Source: Shinisaurus crocodilurus (taxonomy: Eukaryota > Chordata > Lepidosauria > Squamata > Shinisauridae). Taken from it: a stretch of DNA of 64,000 bases. A program made the translations under genes and the position numbers. Below, one piece after another: positions 1-11,300 of this stretch. Position 1 is the first letter of the stretch. Each line of letters begins with the position of its first letter. Where the stretch lies: the NCBI GenBank assembly GCA_021292165.1, contig CM037876.1:308648492-308712491 (forward strand), read 5' to 3'. The notes beneath the pieces are model-generated. The model was not told where the DNA came from. It saw nothing but the letters and a program-made list of their open reading frames with translations, and ran no database searches.

Positions 1-780
1 GAAGGCTGCCGATGGCTACTGGTCTTGATGGCTCTATGCCACCCCCAGTATCAGAGGCAGTATGCCTGTGTACACCGGTTGCTGGGGAACATGGGCGGGA
101 GGGTGCTGTTGCACTCATGTCCCGGTTGTGGGTTTCCCGTGGGCAGCTGGTTGGCCGCTGCGTGAACAGAAGGCTGCCAGCTGCTCCCTTGGACTAGATC
201 AGTGTTCTCCAACCTTGGGCCCCCAGATGTTTTTGGCCTACAACTCCCAGCATGCCCCAGCCAGCTACGCTGGCTGGGGCATGCTGGGAGTTGTAGGCCA
301 AAAACTTCTCGGGACCCAAGGTTGGAGAACACTGTGCTAGGGTGTGGGCCCTTGGCAGGTGCTACGCTGGCTGGGGCATGCTGGGAGTTGTAGGCCAAAA
401 ACATCTGGGGGGCCAAGGTTGGAGAACACTGTGCTAGGGTGTGGGCCCTTGGCAGGTGCTACGCTGGCTGGGGCATGCTGGGAGTTGTAGGCCAAAAACA
501 TCTGGGGGGCCAAGGTTGGAGAACACTGTGCTAGGGTGTGGGCCCTTGGCAGGTGCTACGCTGGCTGGGGCATGCTGGGAGTTGTAGGCCAAAAACATCT
601 GGGGGGCCAAGGTTGGAGAACACTGTGCTAGGGTGTGGGCCCTTGGCAGGTGCTACGCTGGCTGGGGCATGCTGGGAGTTGTAGGCCAAAAACATCTGGG
701 GACCCAAGGTTGGAGAACACTGGCCTAGATGGACCCTTGGTCTGATCTAGCATGGCTCTTCCTACGGGATCCAGATACCT
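1..780 (+). repeat. CR1/L3-type LINE 3' end, interrupted at 199/723
   Basis: Bases 1-199 and 723-765 are two halves of one LINE 3' end; the same text is uninterrupted at about 945-1170. The interruption is the hAT array at 200-722, with imperfect 8-bp target duplication GACTAGAT / GCCTAGAT (192-199, 723-730). Confidence 0.7.
200..722. mobile_element. Hairpin hAT-like MITE (family A) with a right arm expanded into a 97-bp tandem array
   Basis: It starts CAGTGTTCTCCAACC and ends GGTTGGAGAACACTG. The left arm (200-263) is complete. The right arm plus about 27 extra bases is repeated five times with starts at 264, 361, 458, 555 and 652 (period 97). The first and last units differ slightly from the middle three, which are nearly identical. 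The 8-bp flanks fit hAT insertion. Confidence 0.8.
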
Positions 781-1172
781 GAAGGAGCGCATTCTCCCAC
801 ATGAACCAAACCTACAGACAAAAGGGAGTCCTGCTTTACTCCGCACATCGTGAAATTATGGAATTCCCTTCCACAAGATGGCAGCGATGGCCACTGATTT
901 TGGACGGCTTTAAAACAGGATTGGGCAATTTCATGGAGGAAAAGGCTATCAGAGTCTACTATTCCTGATGGCTATATGCTACCTCCAGTATCAGAGGCAG
1001 TATGCCTGTGTACACCGATTGCTGGGGAACATGGGCGGGAGGGTGCCGTTGCACTCGTGTCTTGCTTGTGGGTTTCCCGTGGGCAGCTGGTTGGCCGCTG
1101 TGTGAACAGAATGCTGGACTAGATGGACCCTTGGTCTGATCCAGCAGGGCTCTTCTCATGTTCTTAAGCTGA
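781..1172 (+). repeat. CR1/L3-type LINE 3' end
   Basis: It contains the typical 3' region (TTCCACAAGATGGC, GGACGGCTTTAAAA) and ends with the segment around CTAGATGGACCCTTGGTCTG and an ATGTTCTTAA-like tail at about 1157-1168. Similar 3' ends occur at 21360-21455, 43668-43890 and, reversed, at 6040-6170 and 6370-6720. Confidence 0.65.
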
Positions 1173-1377
1173 ATCAACATAATACAAAATTAGGATGGAT
1201 TAAATAAATATATCCCTACAGTACAAACATTTCACTCAACAATAAGGGGACAATAGACCACATGACACGTACTTGAGTGAAAAATATCCACTCTGGTACC
1301 CCTACTCCAAATGGTTGTGTACGAGTGAGGGACCTGTCCTTGTTCCCACACCGCTCCCCGTGTCTCTTCCTTTCCAG

Positions 1378-1499
1378 CGCCCTCCTCTTCAATGAAGTGA
1401 AATATTTGACGACGCTGGTCGACCTGCAGCATCTGGAAGACGGCCTGAAGGGCCAGGAGGACCTCGTGTTTGCGTATGTGCGGGCTGTTGGGACTGCAG
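1378..1499 (+). CDS. TXNDC16: TXNDC16 exon 1 of the window
   Basis: The acceptor is preceded by a pyrimidine tract and TTTCCAG; the donor is GTAAGAAG. The first base completes a codon begun in an upstream exon. It encodes residues 1-40, beginning [10 protein letters not shown], followed by one base of the next codon. This corresponds to the N-terminal thioredoxin-like region of TXNDC16. Everything 5' of this exon is outside the window. Confidence 0.93.
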
Positions 1500-4400
1500 G
1501 TAAGAAGTCGAGGCTCTCAAGTCGGCAGCCAGGGGGATCTCCCTCCAGAACATTTGGGAGCGGCTGCTCTAGCGCTCTGCTCCGGCTTAGAAAGACAAAA
1601 TTGTGGTTGAGCTTGAGGGACTTGGATCATAGAATCATAGAAATCAAAGAAAAATAGAGCTGGAAGGGGCCTACAAGGCCCTCGAGTCCAACCCCCTGCT
1701 CAATGCTTTGACTCGGGTCAAAGCATTGAGTCAAAGCATCCCTGACAGATGGCCGTCCAGCTGCACCTTGAATGCCTCCAGAGTGGGAGAGCCCACCACC
1801 TCCCTAGGTAGTTGGTTCCATTGTCTTATTGCTCTGACAGTCAGGAAATTTTTCCTGATGTTTAGGTGGAATCTAGGTTCCTGTAACTTGAGCCCATTAT
1901 TCCGTGTCCTGCAAACTGGGATGAACGAGAAGAGATCTTTGCCCTCCTCTGTGTGACAACCCTTCAAGTACTGGAAGAGTGCGATCATATCTCCCCTCAG
2001 TCTCCTCTTCTGAAGGCTAAACATGCCCAGTTCTTTCAGTCTCTCCTCCTAGGGCCTCATTTCCAGTCCCTTCATCATCCTTGTTGCCCTCCTCTGAACC
2101 CTCTCCAGTTTGTCTACGTCCTTCTTAAAGTGTGGTGCCCAGAACTGGACACAGTACTCAAGATGAGGCCTAGCCAGTGCTGAGTAATCATGGGATCATG
2201 GGAACTTTCGGATTTGACCATGAAGGGGGTCTTCTTGTTTTTGTTAAAAAGAGCTATCGATAAAGCTTGTTTCTTTTTGGTTTGAAAGGATCTTGCCTTT
2301 GACTTTTGCCATCTTTCTTTTTCTAGAGCACAGGGTGTTGATGGAGGCGGCTTTTGTCTATGACTCTGTTAAATTTGCCTTAACCACTGAGGTGACGCTT
2401 CTGAGGAGCATTCGGTATGTATGCAGCAGCCAGGTGGGAGTTGCCGGGCTAAGAGCCTCCGGTCTGCACAAACTGTATATGTACTGAAGCCGTTGCCCCC
2501 ACCCCTCCCAATGCACTCTGGCTCAGGTTTGCAAGTGAACGTTTGCCTGGTTGCCTGGGGTGAGTAGAAATTGTTTCTAGGAGACCAGAGGCAAGTCTAA
2601 TGCTCTGTTGTACAGGGCCGGTGCTACCATTAGGCCAACTAGGCGGCTGCCTAGGGCGCCGGGCTAAAGGAGGCGCCAGAAATGCCTTGGGGAAAAAAAA
2701 ATACATCACGTATTTTACCAAGTTTGTTTTACCAATCATGTCCTGTGGCGGGGAAGGGAAGGCGAAGCGCACCCCTCCCTCTCTCTCCTCCAGCTCGTTA
2801 CCAGGAACAGCAGCAGGCAGGCTCCTCCTCACAACAAGGATGCACCTGCAAACACCTCCTTCGCCTTCCCTCTCAAGGATGCACCTGCAAACACCTTCGC
2901 CTTCCCTCTCAAGGATGCACCTGCAAACACCTCCTTCGCCTCCCCTCCCTCGCGTGAGCCTCAGGTTCCTCAGCTCAAGGTCCCCTGAAAGCAGTTATTT
3001 CCAGCAACCAGGGAGGGAGGGAAAGGTATTTTAAGCTAGCTGGGGCTCCAATGTTTTAATTATTTACCATGCTGTTTCTGTGTTTTGGTTTTAAATGGTT
3101 TTAGGATGCAATCCTATGCGTGTTAGGAGGGGGGGGGAATCCTACAACTCCCAGCATTCCCCAGCCAGCCATGCGCAATCCTATGCATGTTGAGGTAGAA
3201 AAAAGCCCCACAACTCCCAGCGTTCCAACAGTCAGCCATGCTGGCTGGTGAATGCTGGGAGTTGCGGGGCTTTTTTCTGCCTCAACGTGTTTAGGATTGT
3301 GCCCTGAGCTGTTGATGTTTTCTTTACTGTACTTTGAATATTGTTGTCTGCCTTGAGCACTAGGCTGGTAAAGGGAAAGACAGGATAATATACATTATTC
3401 TGATAAAGAAATATTGCAACAAAGTGATAGAGAGAGGAGGGGAAGCAGCAAGTTTCGTAAATCCCCTCCTAAATTTGAACCAGATGATCTACGGGCTCTC
3501 TCTTTGCTATGTTTCTACTACATGCATCCCCCCCCCTGCAACCCAGAAGGTGTACGAGTCAAACCGGTGTCTCTGCACCTCCACCCTGCGAGGTAGGACA
3601 GGCTGCAAGACGCCCTTTTGTCTCTATTCCTCACAGGTAGCACCACCACACCTCTCTCACATCCTTTTTTCATATCCCTTGTGCTGCCTGCAGGAGGAGA
3701 CAGGCTTTTACATATATATGGAGTAGGAGAAGGCCCTTGGGAGTTCCTGGCATAGCTGGGCTGATGTTGCCTCTTTGCTTTCCTTGTGAACACAAAGGAA
3801 AAGTCTCAAAGTCCACAAAGTTTTTCTATGGGGCTCGGCAGTTCCCAGGGAGGGAAATTTATTTCATAATGGGCATAGGGCTGGAGGGAGGGCTCAAGTG
3901 GGAAGGGGGGGGCGCTAAATATCTGATCTTGCCTAGGGCACCAAATTGCCTTGCACCGGGCCTGCTGTTATACCATCCGTCTGGCTCTAGCCCTGATGGC
4001 CATGTCGTCATCTGACCTACCGAAGCATCGTGGGTGTTAGTTTTAATTGTGTGGCCAGAGGGGGACCTTTCGCTGTGAACGATGTCTTGGGTCAGCTTGG
4101 AGAAGCTCCAACCCTGGTGGCTGCTGCTGCTGGATCCTACCAAAGCCAGGCTAGAGATGTGGCGGGGTGGGTGGGTGGGTAGTGAGCTCCCATTCAGCAC
4201 ATGGCTGCCATGTAAGGAGACGAGGCTTCGATAGAAGGAGCTCTCCTGGGCAAATAGTATAGCATGCCTGTGTCTGATTCCAGCATTGCACGCTATATGT
4301 AGTAAAAGGCACGTGCTCATGCATGGCTGGCATCCGTGGTAGGCATGGTGGGGCACTTGCTGTCGGGGGCCACACCCCAGCAGGGCCCCACTGACAAGAG

Positions 4401-7400
4401 CCCCCTGGAGTTGTTCCTCCGCTCCACCCTTGCGACCTGCTTGCGCACTCGCCTCTCGCTCTGGCCCAGACGACGGCGGAGGAGGAGATGCCCCGGCCTG
4501 CTGGCTCCCTGGCGCTCTGCCTGCCAAGCAAGCGAGTGGTAGCAATGAGGAAGAAGAGGATGAGGAGGAGCAAGGGCAGCTGGTGACCATGGCGGTGGGG
4601 AGGTAGACGCTGACGGAGGGGCCCATGGAGGGTGGCTTGCCCCAGGGCCCCCCAAAACCTGGAGCCAGCACTATAGCTTCTGCACACACCCCGCCACGGA
4701 TAAATCTCCACATACCGAAACGCCTCACCACGGGCCCAGGGCGTAGGAGGCTAGCTCGGATCCTGTTCCTCCCCTCCCGTGTCTTCCTCCCACAGCAGCG
4801 GAGAGCCCGAAGTGCCGTCCTCGAAGCTCTTTTTCTGTCACTGTAAGGCGGCCGTGGATCCGGCCCAGCCGTGCCGGAGGACCCTGATGGAGCAGCCGCT
4901 GACCACGCTGGGCACCCACAAGTTCCTGAAGCTGATGGGGGAGCCCCTTGTGGTACGTGGCTGGCGGTGGCGGGGTGGGGGCCCTTCCCGCCTCGCCCCC
5001 CTCGTTCACTCATGTTGCGTTCGCGTCAAGGCGTTTGGGAGCGGGAGAGCGCGAAGTGGGCTCGCGGGTTGCAGCAGGTGGGGGTGGAGCAGTATTTCAA
5101 GGGGGCATCCCCTTCCCCCCCCCGACCACCAATCGTTCGGTGGTTTCCCAGTTTGCGTGTGTGTGTTTTCCTTATTCCGAGAGGTTGAAATGCCTCTCCC
5201 AGGGCTTAGTTACTGGCAGTAAGCGCTGTAGGCTAAAATATACCGGGTATTTTGGCCACTCCCCTTTTGCCTTTGGCCCTGCCCACCACTGGAATGCAGG
5301 GAGGGGGGCAGAGCTTCCCCAAAACTGAATTCGGCCCTCAGACTGAAAGAGGATCTGCACCCCTGCCCTATCCCCTGATAGCACCCCACATCTAGGCTTC
5401 AAAAATTAGAGTTTGCTTAGCCATTTCTGGCAGAAAAAGAGCCGTTTATTGTTTAAGCCAGTCTGGCAAGGGATACCAGGGGAGAAGCTGGTCTGAAGTC
5501 CGGGCCCAGCGATGGCTCTCTGAAAGTATCCTCTGCTGTTGCTGCTCGTTCCTGTGCCCCAAAGTGAGCCCCGTCTCGCCGAAGCCGGCCGTGCGTCCGC
5601 TTTGGCTGTAGAGCGAAACTGCCTCTCTTATTTATTTATTTATTATATTTATACCCCGCCTTTTTTCCTGCAAGGAACCCAAGGCGGCTTACACAATCCT
5701 CCTCCTCCTCTCCATTTTATCCTCACAACAACCCTGTGAGGTAGGTTAGGCTGAGAGTCAGTGACTGGCCCAAAGTCACCCAGTGAGTTTCATGGCCGAG
5801 CGGGGACTAGAACCCGGATCTCCCGAGTCCCAGTCCAACACTCTCACCACTACGCCACACACTTCTCCAGATGGAGGTTGCAGAAGATCCGGAGAAGGTT
5901 TCCACCACTCACCTCCAGCTTGGCCTTCCACTGATCTTCATTCTGACTCGGGCAGAGACGCTGGAAGCGGAGAAGAGGGTTGCTGAGTTCGTGGCCTGGC
6001 GGTTGCTGGGGAAAGCCGGAGTCCTCCTTTTGTCGAGGTATTGAGCATCCGACCAGAGGTCCATCTAGTCCAGCGTTCTGCCGACACACTGGCCAGCCAG
6101 CTAGCTGCCTGTGGGAAACCCACAAGTGGGGCATGAGTACAACAGCGCCCTCGCACATGTGTTTCCCCGGCACCTGGCATACTTTTTTTTAAAATAATGC
6201 TCTTTAGGGAGCAATCCTGTACATGTTTAGACAAGGAAAAAAGTCCTACAACTCCCAGCATGCTGGCTGGGGAATGCTGGGAGTTGTAGGACTTTTTTTT
6301 CCTACCGAAACACGCCTAGGATTGCACCCTTAATATATTAAAATCCTGAAGTGTTCCACAATAAAATACAAGTCATGCAAGTACTGCCTCTGATCCTGGA
6401 GGTGGGGGATTGGACTCGATGGCCTTATAGGCCCCTTCCAACTCTATTGATATTGCCATCGGGACTAGTAGCCACTGATAGCCTTCTCCTCCGTGAATTT
6501 GTCCAATCCCCTTTTAAAGCCCTCCAAATTGGTGGCCATCACCACCTCCTGTGGAAGTGAGTTCCATAGTTTAACTCTGTGCTGTGCGAAGAAGTCCTTC
6601 CTTTTATCTGTCCTGAATCTCCCACCAGTCAGTTTCATGGGATGCCCCCACTGCATTCCAGTAATACGAGTGGGGGAGAAAAATGCCTCCCTCTCCACTT
6701 TCTCCACACACTGCTGGTTCGGAGTCAGCGCACACACACACACACACACCTGTGATCCTGCTATAGATGGCTCTTTCCTTGCTGTTATGGAAAAGAGCAA
6801 TCTTTACAAGGATCTCTGGGGGAGGGAGTGGAGAGTGGGGTGGCAGGGAAATCAGCAGGGTGGGGGAATTTGGCGGTGAGGGCCAGCACCCCTGGGGGGT
6901 GGCGGTTCCGGGGCGTGCACCTCTGCAATTAGGGCTGACTGAAGGATTAGCTTTGGCCTCCAGGTGGCGCTGTGATACAATCTTTGAAAGGTTTGCTGGC
7001 AGCACTTCAGTTCCTAAGGAATGCCAAATAGGCAAGGAGTTTTTTTATGTTGTTTCCTGTGCTATTTTTATGCAACAGTTTATTGCATTGTGTTGTGTGG
7101 ATTGTTCTGAACCACCCAGAGAGCTTCGGCTATTGGGCAGTACGGCAATGGAACCAACTACCGAGGGAGGTCGTGGGCTCTCCCACACTGGAGGCATTCA
7201 AAGTGCGGCTGGACGGCCATCTGTCCGGGATGCTTTGACCTGGATTCCTGCGTTGAGCAGGGGGTTGGACTCGATGGCCTTGCAGGCCCCTTCCGACTCT
7301 ACTTTTCTATGATTCTATGATTCTACCCTCATTTCCTGACTGTTAGAGCAATAAGACAATGGAACCAACTACCTAGGGAGGTGGTGGGCTCTCCCACTCT

Positions 7401-8300
7401 GGGGGCATTCAAGGTGCAGCTGGACAGCCATCTGTCAGGGATGCTTTGACCTGGATTCCTGCACTGAGCAGGGGGTTGGACTCGATGGCCTTGCAGGCCC
7501 CTTCCGACTCTACCCTTCCCTATGATTTTCTAATGATGATGCGTCTGATGATAGCGCCATCAAGCAGAGTGGAAAGGGAACTCAGGGGGGTTCCAGCCAG
7601 AGGGCTCCCAGTGCTAACCCAGCTACTGTGGCCGAGCCCCAGTTTAAAAAATAAAAACGTTTGTGCAACACTAGCGACGTTCCCCTGCTGCCTGGGGAGT
7701 GTTGGGGGCCTCTTCCGTGCCTCTTCGTAGGAGCCTGGGGAGGGTGGCAGAGCCACGGAGCTGAGAAGGAACAAGGTCTAGATGTGTTGGGCTGCAAGCC
7801 CCATCATTCCCAGCCAGGCCGTGCTGCGGATGAATCCTGCCCCTCCCCCTCTTAGGTCTTGGTCTCATTGAAGGGGTCAACCTGTGTCTCTACCGTTCCA
7901 CTTCAGGCTGGAGGCAGGGGTTCAGAGGACGGGATGCTCCTCCCCACACAAAACACGTTCCTTGCACATAGATAACTAGCATGCCAGGGCAGAAGGATTC
8001 TTGTTTAGCCTTTTCCTTGACATGCTAGATTTCTACTATCAGGGATTGTGTGTGTGGGGGGGTTGTTTGTTTGTTTGTTTGTTTGTTTGTACAGAGGAGC
8101 ATTCACTCACCAGAGCCCTCACCTGCTGTCTGCAGTGGTATAGCCCACACACAGGTTTATTGTCTCACCTCAGTAGAGGTATAATTCTAACCTACCTCAC
8201 AGGGTTGTTGTGAGGATAAAATGGAGAGGAGGAGGACCATGTAAGCCTCCTTGGGTTCCTTGCAGGAGAAAAAGGGCGGGATATAAATGTGATGATGATG

Positions 8301-8340
<40 letters not shown>

Positions 8341-11300
8341 ATCCTGTTGTTCATAGTTTAACCTCTGATTTATATCTTGAAAGGAATTCGGTCGGTCAGG
8401 ACCTTCTCCCCCGGTATAATGTGGCCATCAAGACAGCTGAAGAGGTTAGCTGTTGTCCTTGCCGTTTAAGACGGACTTTTTAATTTACAGCACAATCCTA
8501 CACATGTCTACTCAGAAGTAAGTCCCCCTGAGTCAAATGAGACTTCCTGCCAGGTAAGCGCGCACAGGATTGCAGCCTTGACTGTCCCAAGATACCATGC
8601 TGATCACCGGTGTATTCTTGACAGCGCGTTTTTCATTTATGAGACGTATTTATTTATTTACAATATTTATATACTGCCTGTCAGGTTGCCATTTCTAGGC
8701 GGTGTCAAAGAATAAGAATCAAATGTGTAAAAAAAATATATCCAAATACAATATACAAATATAATATGATCCAAGATGCTCTAAGATACATTGTGGTTAA
8801 GCGCAAACTTTTAATGGCTGGCACGGCAAGCCGCCAAACGCCAGGGGAAACAATAAGCTCTTCGGCATGCGCCAAATTCATAACAAAGTCGGCGCATGTC
8901 CCTGTCGCTTGACTCCCCGCTTGGTAATAAATTAGGCACATGGGCAGCGGCTGCCTGATGCTCCGGCTCTTTGCCCCACGTAGCTGAGTACTGCCTACTC
9001 CGGCTGGCTGAGGCTCTGCGGGGTCTCTTTTCACATCCCCGACCCCCTGATCTTTTTAACTGGGGGTGCCGGGAATTGAACCCAGGACCTTCTGCACGCA
9101 AAGCAGGTGCTCTGCCCCGGAGCCGTGGGCCGCGCCTGCTGGAAGCCATTCCGTGTGTACATGCTTGACTTGCTCCATCAAGTTCCTGTATTTATGTACT
9201 CACCGTAAATCGGGCAGAATTTGCAATCTAAGGGAAACGTTCCTCGTGTGTTTTGGCCCGGTGATTCTGGTTTAAACACAGCCTGGGAACTCCCGTTTGG
9301 CCGGGGTAGGGACAGTTTGTGGGGAAAGCTATTCCCACTACGAAGAAAGCCCTACGAAGCCACCTTCTCTTCCCCCTCTTAGGTCTTGTTCTCATTGAAG
9401 GGGTCAACCTGTGTCTCTACCGTTCCACTTCAGGCCGGAGGCAGGGGTTCAGAGGACGGGATGCTCCTCCCCACACAAAACACGTTCCTTGCACATAGAT
9501 AACTAGCATGCCAGGGCAAAAGGATTCTTGTTTAGCCTTTTCCTTGACATGCTAGATTTCTACTATCGGGGATTGTGTGTGTGTGTGTGGGGGTTTGTTT
9601 GTTTGTACAGAGGAGCATTCACTCACCAGAGCCCTCACCTGCTGTCTGAAGTGGTATAGCCCACACACAGACTTCTTTCTCTTCCACAAATTTGTCAGGG
9701 CCGCTCCCTCAGGGTACAGCCAAAGCAGCTGCTTTTCACATTTGCGGCTTATGACCATGTGTGCGCGAGGACGGCACACGGTCCAGACCGCATCCCGTGG
9801 GATCAGACTGCTGTGACTAGCCAGGTTCCTGGGGTGGGAGGGGCCAGGGAGGAAGTTGGCCCCACCTCCCAAGGAGGCCTCAATCCACCGAGAATAACGG
9901 CTGTACACCAGGATGGGCAACTTGTATGGCACCGAAGGCGACATCGGGTTTTCCCACCGTTGTTTGCTATCGCCTGTTCAAGGAGTTTGTGTCTGCAACG
10001 TGGAGAGCTAGAAACTTGTTCTCAAATCAAAAAAAATCAGGGATTCTCAAAACTTCACACCAAAGCCTGCAGGCAGTACAAGAAGAGGCTCCAGGAGGCA
10101 TTTGCAGATGGGGACTGCCCCTTCCCGCTCAGCGCTGGGTGTAATGATTTGCCCATTTTGGATGCTGAGTAAGTTAACACCAGAGTACCCATTTGTTATG
10201 GAGGAAGAACCATGGCAGAAATGACCACATCCTTTCTTGGGAGCCCTTGTAAGTCTGTGGATGCTTTGAACCACTAAGCTTCTGGGGCTGTCTTTTGAAT
10301 GCCACTTTGGGACGCAGCCCGGTTTTCTCTCCGTGTTGCTTCTCCGCAGGGTGCGCCTGTGAAATACCTGGTTTTGAAAGACATGGATGAAATCGTAGCC
10401 TTGGTGGAAAGTGTGAAAGAGGCCGAACCTATCCAGGAGTATGCAGAGGAGGAGGAGGAGGAGGAGGAAGAGGAAGATGGCGAGAACAATGAGCAAGGTA
10501 ACTTGGCGTCCTGTTTCCTCTTAGCTTGTCTGTGGCTCGTGTTAAGTACTCATAGACCTGGTCCACATGTAACGGCAAGCCACCATGGGTGAATTCCCCG
10601 CAGGGCTTTCCATTTTGCAGTATAAGAATTCGAGCCATGGCAGGGGCGTGCCGCAGCTTGTCGTTACATGCGGACCCGGCAAGGGTGGGTTGTTGTTGTG
10701 GCAGCTAATAAGCCAACCAGAAAACATGGCCTGTTTTAGGGTTGTGGGTGGCTTGTTAACCGCCCCAACAATCCACCCTGACTGGGTCCGCACATAATAG
10801 CAAGCAGTGGCGTGCCCCTGCCATGGCGTGAATTTTCAAAACGGCAGCCGGTGCCGTAGTGGGAAGCCCTGCAGGGAAATCCACCCACGGTGGCTTCTCA
10901 TTACGTGCGAACCGGCCCATACAGATCCAGATTTTATGAAACCTTGAAAAGGTTATTTTTTTCTCCCTTGCCTAAAGTTTTGAACAAGGCTGAGTGGTTT
11001 TTGGGGTGGTCTTGCCTTGAGGCCTCATCCTCTGATGTGGCTGGAAATGGGAGATGGTTATGAACCATCAGACAGTAAAGGTCAGTCTAGCTGAGCTCGT
11101 GGGATATCCCTGTGGTGCTGGTCCCACTTCTAAGGTTATAAGAAGAGCCCCGCGGAATCTGACCAAAGGCCTATCTAGTCCAGCCTTCTGTCCACTATAG
11201 TGGCCGACCAGCTGCCTCTAAGAAACTCACAAGAAGGACATGAGTGCATTAGCATCCGCCTGCTCGTGTTCCCGAGCAACAGGTATTCAAAGGCACGCTG

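Noticed and set aside
200..722. A CRISPR-like array
   Set aside because: Repeats are 97 bp with no unique spacers, and the sequence is a vertebrate transposon arm.
3859..5013. A 384-codon open frame on the minus strand
   Set aside because: It overlaps a real TXNDC16 exon on the other strand, is rich in Pro/Ser/Ala from high GC, and has no domain motif.
7850..7915. An exon after the acceptor-like CCCCTCTTAGG
   Set aside because: Translation does not match TXNDC16, and the proper exon order is already complete without it.
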